From: DASRQK01 sp040392005
GTDB taxonomy: Bacteria > Bacteroidota > Bacteroidia > Sphingobacteriales > Sphingobacteriaceae
Assembly (NCBI GenBank): GCA_040392005.1
Contig: JBEBWT010000060.1
Span: 1 to 9,123, forward strand
Direction of reading: 5' to 3'
DNA length: 9,123 bases
The translations under genes and the position numbers were made by a program. This document shows, piece by piece, positions 1 through 5,973 of the stretch; within the stretch, counting starts at the first letter, position 1; the number at the start of each line of letters is the position of its first letter. The notes under the pieces are model-generated. The model searched no databases, was not told the origin of the DNA, and saw nothing but the letters and a program-made list of their open reading frames with translations.

Positions 1-112
1 CTTTTCCGTATCCGCAAAATTTATTTCAAATATTTTTTCTAACCTAAATCTGCCTCAAGTGCTCATTACTGTGCCGCAACCGGAGAACAAAAAATATTCG
101 CAAAACGGACAA

Positions 113-144
113 CAAAGATACGGAATCTCCGCTAACCATGCAAA
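113..144 (-). promoter_or_regulatory. Candidate leftward promoter P2 (Bacteroidota consensus)
   Basis: Read on the minus strand, TTTG at 141-144 is followed after 20 nt by TATCTTTG at 113-120, an exact match to the Bacteroidota -33/-7 pattern TTTG...TAnnTTTG. It points out of the left edge and implies a minus-strand gene there with a leader of at least about 105 nt. CAAA is common by chance in this AT-rich stretch, so the call is tentative. Confidence 0.4.
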
Positions 145-217
145 CTAAAAAGTCAAAAAAAACAAAGAACTATTCTCCGCACCGCACACCCATCATTCCT
201 TTCAACACTATCCCTTG

Positions 218-237
218 CGGCAACGGTCGGCAAAGGT
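218..237. repeat. Tandem 10-bp repeat, two copies
   Basis: CGGCAACGGT at 218-227 is followed directly by CGGCAAAGGT at 228-237, identical in 9 of 10 bases. The second copy supplies most of the -7 box of candidate promoter P1. It may be a chance duplication or a pair of phased protein-binding half-sites. Confidence 0.5.
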
Positions 238-261
238 AGGAACTTTAATCAAACCTCCAAA
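231..261 (-). promoter_or_regulatory. Candidate leftward promoter P1 (Bacteroidota consensus)
   Basis: On the minus strand, TTTG at 258-261 is followed after exactly 19 nt by TACCTTTG at 231-238, matching the TTTG/TAnnTTTG pattern in both boxes. It would drive a gene to the left of the window, in tandem with the site at 113-144. The -7 box overlaps a tandem 10-bp repeat. Confidence 0.45.
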
Positions 262-289
262 CAACCCCTAAAGTTTATTTTAACCAAAG

Positions 290-302
290 AGTGTAAAACA
301 CT
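290..302 (-). terminator. Small hairpin downstream of the 328-732 gene
   Basis: AGTGT (290-294) and ACACT (298-302) form a 5-bp stem with a 3-nt loop, 26 nt past the stop codon of the minus-strand gene. On the minus strand no clean T run follows it, and the stem is short, so termination here is only a possibility. Confidence 0.2.
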
Positions 303-327
303 AACAGACAACAAGAAAAAAATCGGA

Positions 328-732
328 TCAGTCTCCGCTGGCAGCTCTTGCCCTTCGTCCGGCCTCCAGGATCGGCAGATTTCCTTCGGTAGGGATGTAA
401 ATGACGGTCTTGTCATTCAGATTATTCTGCTGGCGCACCCACAAATATTGAATATAGGATTCCGAAAGGCTACCATTCTCAATCTGAATGGCTTGGGCAG
501 CACCCTTGGCCCGTTCCACTTCGGCTTCGGCATTCAGTTTCTCGGCTTCCAGATTGGCCTTGGCTTCTTCAATTTTGATCCGGCGATTTTGCTCTGCTTT
601 GGCAAATTCGGCTTTACCTTCCATCTCCTGTTGCCAGACCCGGTATTTCGGGCAACCCCAAAATCCCAGCAATACAATAAAAATAAACATCCAGGCAGCA
701 AAAGTGCCCATTGCGATCGGTGAAGTTCTCAT
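328..732 (-). CDS. Small membrane-anchored coiled-coil protein resembling an SPFH/band-7 C-terminal tail
   Basis: The product has 134 residues. Residues 8-26 form one hydrophobic membrane segment. About residues 35-85 are rich in Ala, Glu, Lys and Gln with the repeating charge pattern of a helix or coiled coil (IKIEEAKANLEAEKLNAEAEV). The end carries VIYIPTEGNLPILEA at 110-124. This helix followed by a 'PTE-NLPILEA' ending resembles the C-terminal part of SPFH/band-7 (prohibitin, HflK/C-like) proteins, but the globular SPFH domain is absent. Such short forms are commonly labelled 'membrane protease subunit' in Bacteroidota, although no protease residues are visible. A TTG start four codons upstream (744) is possible; I prefer the ATG at 732. 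Cys27 follows the hydrophobic segment in the context FWGC, which is a poor lipobox, so a membrane anchor is more likely than a lipoprotein. I found no strong promoter in the 118 bp upstream, so it may be co-transcribed with the two preceding genes. The function is unknown. Confidence 0.82.
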   Translation of the reverse strand: MRTSPIAMGTFAAWMFIFIVLLGFWGCPKYRVWQQEMEGKAEFAKAEQNRRIKIEEAKANLEAEKLNAEAEVERAKGAAQAIQIENGSLSESYIQYLWVRQQNNLNDKTVIYIPTEGNLPILEAGRRARAASGD

Positions 733-762
733 AATTATTAACAATATATCTTACTAAGATAA

Positions 763-782
763 GAAAAAAAACTGGAAAATCC
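763..782 (-). terminator. Weak stem followed by T8 upstream of the 328-732 gene
   Basis: On the minus strand, TGGA-TTT-TCCA (772-782) is followed by G and eight T residues (763-770). The stem is only 4 bp, so this would be a weak or partial terminator between the 329-residue protein and the small membrane protein, if it acts at all. Confidence 0.2.
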
Positions 783-810
783 AAATAAAAACCGATACCG
801 CCCGTCATAG

Positions 811-868
811 ATTCCCCGTCAGGGGGCAACCCGGCTTACCACAGAAGCTGCTAATTCCCCGTCAGGGG
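811..868. repeat. 15-bp direct repeat with palindromic core around a stop codon
   Basis: ATTCCCCGTCAGGGG occurs at 811-825 and again, identically, at 854-868, 43 bp apart. The core CCCC-GTCA-GGGG can fold into a 4-bp hairpin. The right copy lies in the last codons (LTGN) of the minus-strand CDS, beside its stop codon; the left copy is in the untranslated region. A further CCCGTCA lies at 801-807. Confidence 0.75.
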
Positions 869-1840
869 CAAATCAACCGCAGAACGATCGAGCAACTCCC
901 CCTCACTATCCAGCAAAAATGACAGTGGATTTTCAGGATCCTTGATGATTTCAAACAGCGTATAGCCCCAGGGCTTCCAGAAATTCTCCAGTACCTGACC
1001 ATAGGTTTTCCCTTGCCAGGCATCAAAAACCGGCTTCATCCGCACGTCTCCCAAGGGCATGGGCTCTATATAAATACGATCCGGAAGGGGCATCACCGAG
1101 TATTCCGGCAAGCGGTTGAACAGATAGGCGGAGTAAAAAAACCGGCCGCAGAGCTCTTCAAACTGGATGGGATGCAGGATCCTGCCCGCCAACTTCTCCA
1201 GGTATTCCTGATGGTAGATGGCATTGGCTCCATTATCCTGCAAGCTGGCGATGATGCCAAAATCATTCATCCGCATAGAAAAAACAAGGGTATTGATCTC
1301 GTCCCGGTAAGTAAACGTATTTTCCGGGTTGTCCACTTTCACTACCTGAATATTGAAGGGCTTCAATCCGTCGAACTGCATGGGCCGGATCAGGGATTGC
1401 AGCATCAGGTGCAGGTTTCTGAACTTATGCACCAGTACCTGGGAAAAATTGAGCGGCTCCCCCACCATGGCCTGCTGCCTGACACCGGCCTGAATTTCAT
1501 TGAAGATCATCCCATAGACCAGCTTGGCGATCCACTGAAACAATTCGGTGTGATCCAGCTGCACCACTGCCGAATAACCTGTGGTAAATGCCTGCCGGAT
1601 GTGCTCCTCCAACAGATCGATCCGGTCGGATACCGCTGCCGCACAAGGCAACCGGAGTTGTTTATAGGTGGCGATCCGCTCGTCCAGCATTTGTATGGGG
1701 CGCTCCGCCAGGTCATATTGCTGCATGATCCAGGTCGGGACCACCTGAATCTCCTCATCCGCTGAATTCAGTTTTTTTCCACTCAGAAAACAGGTGCGGG
1801 CATCAAAGGTAAAATCCTGAAAAGGGTCGTATAGTGTCAT
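851..1840 (-). CDS. Conserved-looking protein of unknown function downstream of dgt
   Basis: I cannot name this 329-residue family with confidence. The protein is soluble, with no signal peptide or membrane segment. Its start, residues 17-40, reads CFLSGKKL...EIQVVPTWIMQQY, which resembles the 'CxxCG...EHVxPxWL' opening of some HNH-like zinc-finger proteins. Here the second Cys is Ser20 and the His position is Gln32, so metal binding and nuclease activity look lost. Residues 101-116 (FQWIAKLVYGMIFNEI) resemble a helix that follows this opening in such proteins. The rest (RDEINTLVFSMRMNDFG near 179-195, a tail rich in aromatic residues) gives no motif I recognise. The ATG at 1840 lies 8 bp after the dgt stop, so the two genes are very probably one transcript; that suggests related use but does not prove it. 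The last six codons lie in a 15-bp repeat that recurs downstream. Confidence 0.8.
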   Translation of the reverse strand: MTLYDPFQDFTFDARTCFLSGKKLNSADEEIQVVPTWIMQQYDLAERPIQMLDERIATYKQLRLPCAAAVSDRIDLLEEHIRQAFTTGYSAVVQLDHTELFQWIAKLVYGMIFNEIQAGVRQQAMVGEPLNFSQVLVHKFRNLHLMLQSLIRPMQFDGLKPFNIQVVKVDNPENTFTYRDEINTLVFSMRMNDFGIIASLQDNGANAIYHQEYLEKLAGRILHPIQFEELCGRFFYSAYLFNRLPEYSVMPLPDRIYIEPMPLGDVRMKPVFDAWQGKTYGQVLENFWKPWGYTLFEIIKDPENPLSFLLDSEGELLDRSAVDLPLTGN

Positions 1841-1848
1841 GTATTTTT

Positions 1849-3198
1849 TTAGTCTAATGTGGGAAATGAAATCCCCTTGATCTTGCGGAACAGTTCCACT
1901 GCATAGAGATCCGTCATGCCCGAAACAAAATCGAGTACCGAGCGGATCCGGGAGTAAACAGACTCCTCCTCTGTATAAAACTGCGAAGGAATCAGGGCCA
2001 GCAGCTTCCGGTCATAGGGTGACTTGTCCTGATTGAGATAAGCCGGGATAAACTCTTCGAGCAATCCGTCCATCACCTTGTAACCGGCCACTTCTATCTG
2101 AATCACCGAAGGGGCATTATAAATCTTTGCTACTGAAATCAGGGCAATTTCCTTCATGGCCGACTGCAAATGTGCAGGAATAGCATCCATCAATGCACGC
2201 TCAAAGCGGCCGGCCAGAATCGCTTCCTGTTCTTCCACAAAAATAGCAGAACAGGCCTGGATCAGGGTATTGATGGCTTTGGCACGGAGCAGGCTGACCC
2301 GGCTGTCCAGATCGGCCAGCGCGTCCAGTCTGGCACGCATTCCATCCCCGCAGAGTGGAAGCAACAACTGCTCGACCTGCTGATAACTGAGGATTCCCAG
2401 CCGGTGGGCATCCTCCAGGTCAATGATATTATAACAGATATCGTCGGCAGCCTCCACCAGATAGACCAGGGGATGCCGTTTGTAGGCCGAGGGGCTCTGT
2501 GGATCTTTCAGCAGGCCCAGTTCGGCGGCCACTTTTTCATAAGCCTGCTTTTCGGAATCAAAATACCCGTACTTTTTGAGATGATGAAAACCCTTTTTGT
2601 GGCCGTCGATGGCAGCACAGGGATACTTGACGATGGCGGCAAGGGTGGCATAGGTCAATGCAAAACCGGTGGGATCCTTTCCTTCGAAAGCATGGGTCAA
2701 TACCCTGAGTGCATTGGCATTGCCTTCAAAGTGGATCAGATCGGCCCATTCTTCCGGACTGACCTGCGATTGGTATTGCTGTCCCTGGCCCCGTATAAAA
2801 TAGTTTGATATAGCGGATTCCCCGGAATGACCAAAGGCCGGATTGCCCAGATCATGGGAAAGGCAGGCTGCCGAAACAATATTGCCCACTTCCTGCAGGG
2901 CCGGAATCTCCTGATCCACTGCTGGATGGAGTTTTTTGTATTCATTGTAAAAAATCCGCCCAAGGGATCTTCCCACCGAAGCCACCTCCAGACTATGGGT
3001 CAATCGGTTGTGCACAAACACACTGCCCGGCAAGGGGAAAACCTGTGTTTTATTCTGCAAGCGGCGGAACGGTGAAGAGAAGATCAAACGATCATAATCC
3101 CGCTGAAATTCGGACCGGGCTTCATCCTGATTTTCCAGATACCTCGATTCATAACCCCAACGTTTGGCAGAAAGAAGCTTTTTCCAATTCATCTCCAT
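1849..3198 (-). CDS. dgt: Deoxyguanosinetriphosphate triphosphohydrolase-like protein (HD domain)
   Basis: Dgt-type enzymes hydrolyse dGTP, and in many relatives other dNTPs, to the deoxynucleoside and triphosphate, adjusting dNTP pools in the cytoplasm. In this 449-residue protein (numbered from the ATG at 3198) the HD-domain metal ligands are all present: His68 in RLTHSLEV, His115-Asp116 in SHDLGNPAFGHSGE, and the Asp pair in EAADDICYNIIDLED near 252-253. His124 and Glu127 of the FGHSGE motif are also in place, as is the substrate-side FRRLQNKTQVF near 44-54. The length fits the short bacterial dGTPases of about 440-450 residues, against 505 for the E. coli enzyme. The start is uncertain among TTG 3201, ATG 3198 and ATG 3192; many relatives begin 'MNW', which favours 3192. 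It is the first gene of a minus-strand cluster with a promoter at 3221-3252. The exact substrate preference cannot be read from sequence. Confidence 0.93.
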   Translation of the reverse strand: MEMNWKKLLSAKRWGYESRYLENQDEARSEFQRDYDRLIFSSPFRRLQNKTQVFPLPGSVFVHNRLTHSLEVASVGRSLGRIFYNEYKKLHPAVDQEIPALQEVGNIVSAACLSHDLGNPAFGHSGESAISNYFIRGQGQQYQSQVSPEEWADLIHFEGNANALRVLTHAFEGKDPTGFALTYATLAAIVKYPCAAIDGHKKGFHHLKKYGYFDSEKQAYEKVAAELGLLKDPQSPSAYKRHPLVYLVEAADDICYNIIDLEDAHRLGILSYQQVEQLLLPLCGDGMRARLDALADLDSRVSLLRAKAINTLIQACSAIFVEEQEAILAGRFERALMDAIPAHLQSAMKEIALISVAKIYNAPSVIQIEVAGYKVMDGLLEEFIPAYLNQDKSPYDRKLLALIPSQFYTEEESVYSRIRSVLDFVSGMTDLYAVELFRKIKGISFPTLD

Positions 3199-3220
3199 CA
3201 ACTATAATTTTTATCCACAA

Positions 3221-3252
3221 CAAAGTTAATATAATTGTCCTTTAAATAAACA
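3221..3252 (-). promoter_or_regulatory. Promoter for dgt cluster
   Basis: On the minus strand TAACTTTG at 3221-3228 matches TAnnTTTG exactly, and TGTTT at 3248-3252 stands 19 nt upstream as an imperfect -33 box. The position, 23 nt before the dgt ATG at 3198, implies a very short leader and fits a first-gene promoter. Confidence 0.55.
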
Positions 3253-3268
3253 GAAAGCAGTATATTTA
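3234..3268 (+). promoter_or_regulatory. Weak candidate promoter for galM
   Basis: ATTG at 3234-3237 precedes TATATTTA at 3261-3268 by 23 nt. The -7 box misses TAnnTTTG only in its last base. Spacing is slightly long. The site overlaps the divergent dgt promoter region, so the two genes may compete for polymerase. Confidence 0.3.
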
Positions 3269-3298
3269 GGGGTTGATGCCGGGCCGGGAGAAAAGTAA

Positions 3299-3314
3299 AG
3301 CGCCGGGTGGCGCT
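3299..3314 (+). promoter_or_regulatory. GC-rich leader hairpin before the galM ribosome binding site
   Basis: AGCGCC (3299-3304) and GGCGCT (3309-3314) form a perfect 6-bp stem with a GGGT loop. It ends 8 nt before the AGGAAG at 3323-3328, and the surrounding leader is GC-rich in an otherwise AT-rich intergenic region. It could affect translation start or transcript stability; no ligand-binding fold is recognised. Confidence 0.4.
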
Positions 3315-3322
3315 CACGCAAC

Positions 3323-3328
3323 AGGAAG
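3323..3328 (+). promoter_or_regulatory. Shine-Dalgarno-like site of galM
   Basis: AGGAAG lies 6 nt before the ATG at 3335. Such a clear site is uncommon in Bacteroidota, where most starts lack one, and it supports the chosen start. Confidence 0.5.
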
Positions 3329-3334
3329 CACAAA

Positions 3335-4432
3335 ATGAAGAAAAAAACACACAGCATCCCTGAAAGTAGAAATTTTGAAACAACACTGAATGCAAAAAAC
3401 ACGCATCTGTTCGTGTTGGAAAATAAGCGGGGCATGCAGATCACCCTTACAGATTATGGCGCAAGGCTGGTCAGTGTACTGGTCCCGGACAAACAGGGAA
3501 ATCTGCGGGATGTCGTATTGGGATTTGATCATATAGATGCTTATATCAAAGCGGATGAACCCTATTATGGAGCCACCATCGGCCGGTTTGCCAACCGCAT
3601 CCGGGGCGGACAGTTCACGCTGGCGGATGGCAGCCATTATCAGACCACTCCCAATCAGGGTAAGGATACACTCCACGGAGGGGCCTATGGATTCCACAAA
3701 CGGGTCTGGGATCGCCGCGTCAATAGCATTGAGCAGGAAATCAGTTTTTTTCTGGTTTCTCCGGATGGTGAAGAAGGGTTTCCGGGAACCTTATCAACCT
3801 GTGTCACGTACCGTTTGACGGACGATAATGAAATACAAATCTCTTATAGGGCGGAAACCACCAAGACTACGGTGATAAACCTGACCAACCATGCTTATTT
3901 CAATCTGAACGGAGAGGACAATGAAACAGTACTGGATCATCATCTCCAAATATTCGCCACCCACTACCTCCCTACCGATCAGGATCAATTGCCCCTGGGG
4001 GTGGTGGCACCGGTAGAGCAAACTCCTTTTGATTTTTTGCAGCCCAAGCCAATCGGCCGGGACCTTGCGGCAGAAAATGAACAACTGCGGATCGGGCTGG
4101 GTTATGACCATTGTTTCGTGCTCGATCAGCAGGTCAGCAAATCAGAAAATGGCTTGAAAATTTACCGGGCCGCAATGGCAAAAGCACCCGATTCGGGAAT
4201 ACGTCTGGATGTATGGACGAGCGAACCCGCCATGCAACTTTATACGACCAATGTTTTTTCCGGTAAGGATCGGGGGAAAAGCGGGGTATATTATGTAAAG
4301 AACTGTGGATTTGCTTTGGAAACCCAGCATTTTCCGGATGCACCCAATCTCCCCATCGGCCCGGGGACCGTTCTGCAGCCGGATGAAATCTTCATGTCGG
4401 AAACCCGCTATTGTTTTTCAGTAGAAAAATAG
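3335..4432 (+). CDS. galM: Aldose 1-epimerase (mutarotase)
   Basis: GalM interconverts the alpha and beta anomers of aldoses such as galactose and glucose, feeding the Leloir pathway. The 365-residue product has the usual family length and all key residues, by comparison with the Lactococcus enzyme: Arg84 and Asn87 in GRFANRIRGG, His114 in DTLHGGAYGFHKRVWD (general acid), His186 in NLTNHAYFNL, Asp258 in GYDHCF, and Glu329 in ALETQHFPDAPN (general base). There is no signal peptide, so it should act in the cytoplasm; some Bacteroidota homologues are exported, this one is not. Neighbours are dgt (divergent) and argH (convergent); no galactose genes are visible, so it may be a stand-alone gene. 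The start is supported by the AGGAAG site. Its 3' end faces argH with only 58 bp between the stops. Confidence 0.95.
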   Translation: MKKKTHSIPESRNFETTLNAKNTHLFVLENKRGMQITLTDYGARLVSVLVPDKQGNLRDVVLGFDHIDAYIKADEPYYGATIGRFANRIRGGQFTLADGSHYQTTPNQGKDTLHGGAYGFHKRVWDRRVNSIEQEISFFLVSPDGEEGFPGTLSTCVTYRLTDDNEIQISYRAETTKTTVINLTNHAYFNLNGEDNETVLDHHLQIFATHYLPTDQDQLPLGVVAPVEQTPFDFLQPKPIGRDLAAENEQLRIGLGYDHCFVLDQQVSKSENGLKIYRAAMAKAPDSGIRLDVWTSEPAMQLYTTNVFSGKDRGKSGVYYVKNCGFALETQHFPDAPNLPIGPGTVLQPDEIFMSETRYCFSVEK

Positions 4433-4472
4433 CGCTTAAAATTTAAACCTGAAGTAGGCAGAGCCCATGCGA

Positions 4473-4494
4473 TCCGGCTTTATTCCGGCTTTAT
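4473..4494. repeat. Perfect tandem 11-bp duplication over the argH stop codon
   Basis: TCCGGCTTTAT occurs at 4473-4483 and immediately again at 4484-4494. The second copy contains the argH stop codon (TAA on the minus strand, 4491-4493), and the first places another TAA 11 bp downstream in a different frame. It lies in the 58-bp gap between the convergent galM and argH genes. I see no strong intrinsic terminator in this gap. Confidence 0.7.
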
Positions 4495-5825
4495 TCTTCC
4501 AATAATTTATTCAGTGCTTCCTTTACCTTTTCAAAGCCGAAGCCCTGCCGGGCTGAAGCGAAAGTCTGTTCGATCCGGTCATTGCACAGATTGGCAATGC
4601 TGCCCTCATGGGTGTGATGGATCTCTTTGGCCGGGCTGAAACGTCCTTCCTCGATCGCAATACCAACATTCCGATAGGCCACCCGAAAAGGCACCCCTTT
4701 CAGCACTTCATTATTGACCACTTCCACAGAGAACAAATAATCATATTTCGGATCATCCAGTATGCCTTCTTTGATCGCTATATGCTGCAGCATAAAATCC
4801 GCAATTTCCAGGCATTCATTGAGTGAAGTCATGGCCGGAAAGAGGTTTTCTTTGAGCAATTGCAGATCCCGGTGGTAGCCGGAAGGAAGATTGGTGGTCA
4901 GCAGGACGATCTCATTGGGCAGCGCCTGAATGCGGTTGCAACGCCCACGGATCAGTTCAAAGACATCGGGATTCTTTTTATGCGGCATAATGCTCGATCC
5001 GGTGGTCAGATGGTCCGGAAAAGAGATAAAGCCAAAGTTCTGATTGATATAGAGGCAGACATCCATTGCAAACTTACCCAGGGTCGCGGCCACGGATGAG
5101 AGCGCCTGTGCGAGAATACGCTCGGTTTTGCCTCTGCCCATCTGCGCATAGACCACATTATAATGGAGATCATCAAAGCCCAGCAGCCGGGTAGTCAGGC
5201 TGCGGTCCAGCGGAAAAGACGATCCGTAACCCGCTGCTGAGCCCAGAGGATTTTTGTTGCAGATCTTCCAGGCAGCCTGCAAGACCAGCAGATCATCGGC
5301 CAGACTTTCAGCATAAGCCCCGAACCACAGGCCAAAAGAGGAGGGCATAGCAATCTGCAGATGGGTGTATCCCGGCATCAGGACGGTCTTATGTTGTTCA
5401 CTCAGCGCAATCAGTCGCTGAAAAAGGGTTTCAATATTACCTACCGTCTTTTCGATCTCCATCCGGAAAAAAAGTTTGAGATCGACCAGCACCTGATCGT
5501 TTCTGGAGCGGCCACTGTGGATTTTTTTTCCTGCCTCTCCGATGCGTTCAGTCAGCAGCCACTCTACCTGCGAATGTACATCCTCCACCCCATCGCTGAT
5601 TTCAAAAACCCCATCCAGAATTTCTGTGTGGATTTTTTTTAGTCCCGATTGTACTGCTTCATAATCAGGCCGATCCAGCAGGCCGATCTGATGCAGCATG
5701 GCAGTATGGGCCAGGGATCCCAGCACATCTGCCCTGGCGAGCAGCAAATCAAGCTCCCGGTCGTTTCCTACCGTAAAATCATCCACCAACCGGTTTACAT
5801 CTGTATTTTTCTGCCAAATCTTCAT
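4491..5825 (-). CDS. argH: Argininosuccinate lyase
   Basis: ArgH splits argininosuccinate into arginine and fumarate, the last step of arginine synthesis, as a cytoplasmic homotetramer. The 444-residue product is of normal length for the family. Family landmarks are SGRSRNDQ at 104-111, PGYTHLQ at 151-157 with the Thr154-His155 pair, and the fumarase/ASL signature GSSIMPHKKNPD at 276-287 holding the catalytic Ser of the mobile loop and its Lys/Asn partners. After THLQ the sequence reads IAMPSSFGLWFGAY instead of the common RAQP-type continuation; I associate this variant with Bacteroidota enzymes. The ATG at 5825 starts MKIWQK, a usual ArgH opening (K-x-W). No other arginine genes are in view. 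The gene is divergent from the S9 peptidase and convergent with galM. Two identical A8 tracts lie in its first third, both coding Lys-Lys-Ile-His. Confidence 0.96.
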   Translation of the reverse strand: MKIWQKNTDVNRLVDDFTVGNDRELDLLLARADVLGSLAHTAMLHQIGLLDRPDYEAVQSGLKKIHTEILDGVFEISDGVEDVHSQVEWLLTERIGEAGKKIHSGRSRNDQVLVDLKLFFRMEIEKTVGNIETLFQRLIALSEQHKTVLMPGYTHLQIAMPSSFGLWFGAYAESLADDLLVLQAAWKICNKNPLGSAAGYGSSFPLDRSLTTRLLGFDDLHYNVVYAQMGRGKTERILAQALSSVAATLGKFAMDVCLYINQNFGFISFPDHLTTGSSIMPHKKNPDVFELIRGRCNRIQALPNEIVLLTTNLPSGYHRDLQLLKENLFPAMTSLNECLEIADFMLQHIAIKEGILDDPKYDYLFSVEVVNNEVLKGVPFRVAYRNVGIAIEEGRFSPAKEIHHTHEGSIANLCNDRIEQTFASARQGFGFEKVKEALNKLLEE

Positions 5826-5854
5826 TGTTTCAAATTAATTTCGCCTGTCGGGTT

Positions 5855-5862
5855 CAAAGGTA
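5855..5862 (-). promoter_or_regulatory. Candidate -7 box of argH
   Basis: On the minus strand TACCTTTG matches TAnnTTTG and lies 29 nt before the argH ATG. No TTTG is found at the right distance upstream, so the -33 half is poor. An AT-rich imperfect palindrome (CAATA at 5876-5880, TATTG at 5887-5891) lies just upstream. Confidence 0.4.
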
Positions 5863-5935
5863 CAAATTATGGGTACAATATAATATTATTGATAAAAAGC
5901 AGAAAATAATGTAGAAAAAGAATAACTTGGCGCCT

Positions 5936-5965
5936 TTAATAAACCGTTGGCATCATTAATAAACC
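5936..5965 (+). repeat. Two TTAATAAACC repeats spaced 20 bp apart
   Basis: TTAATAAACC occurs at 5936-5945 and at 5956-5965, exactly 20 bp start to start, close to two helical turns. Both are within 38 bp upstream of the S9 peptidase ATG at 5974. They could be phased binding sites for a regulator or a small duplication. I found no exact TAnnTTTG box on this strand; TAACTTGG at 5923-5930 is the nearest. Confidence 0.55.
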
Positions 5966-5973
5966 AATTGAAC

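Larger units (their letters stand above)
1..327. other. Intergenic region with no gene
   Basis: This AT-rich stretch has no credible coding region on either strand. On the minus strand all three frames meet stops within the first 60 bases, so a leftward gene would have to start outside the window. The stretch holds two minus-strand promoter-like sites (listed separately), a tandem 10-bp repeat at 218-237, a 9-bp inverted pair (TTCCGTATC at 4-12, GATACGGAA at 117-125), and a small hairpin at 290-302 just downstream of the 328-732 gene. Confidence 0.7.

Noticed and set aside
646..663. Possible lipobox (FWGC) making the small membrane protein a lipoprotein
   Set aside because: The residues before Cys27 do not fit the usual [LVI][AST][GA]C pattern, and the hydrophobic segment works as a plain membrane anchor; not excluded by experiment.
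1013..1765. A 250-codon plus-strand ORF opposite the unknown protein
   Set aside because: It lies entirely antisense to a gene that has a good start, operon spacing and coherent protein composition, and its own product shows no recognisable motif; it is a shadow frame.
2170..2808. A 212-codon plus-strand ORF opposite dgt
   Set aside because: dgt on the other strand carries all HD-domain residues, so this is a shadow frame.
1849..3198. A full anti-phage defence island built around dgt
   Set aside because: No other recognisable defence gene is present and the neighbours are ordinary metabolic genes; Dgt is also a common housekeeping enzyme.
5947..5973. TTG start giving the S9 peptidase nine extra residues
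   Set aside because: The extra residues precede an already complete signal peptide, and this TTG lies inside the repeat region; the ATG at 5974 is simpler.
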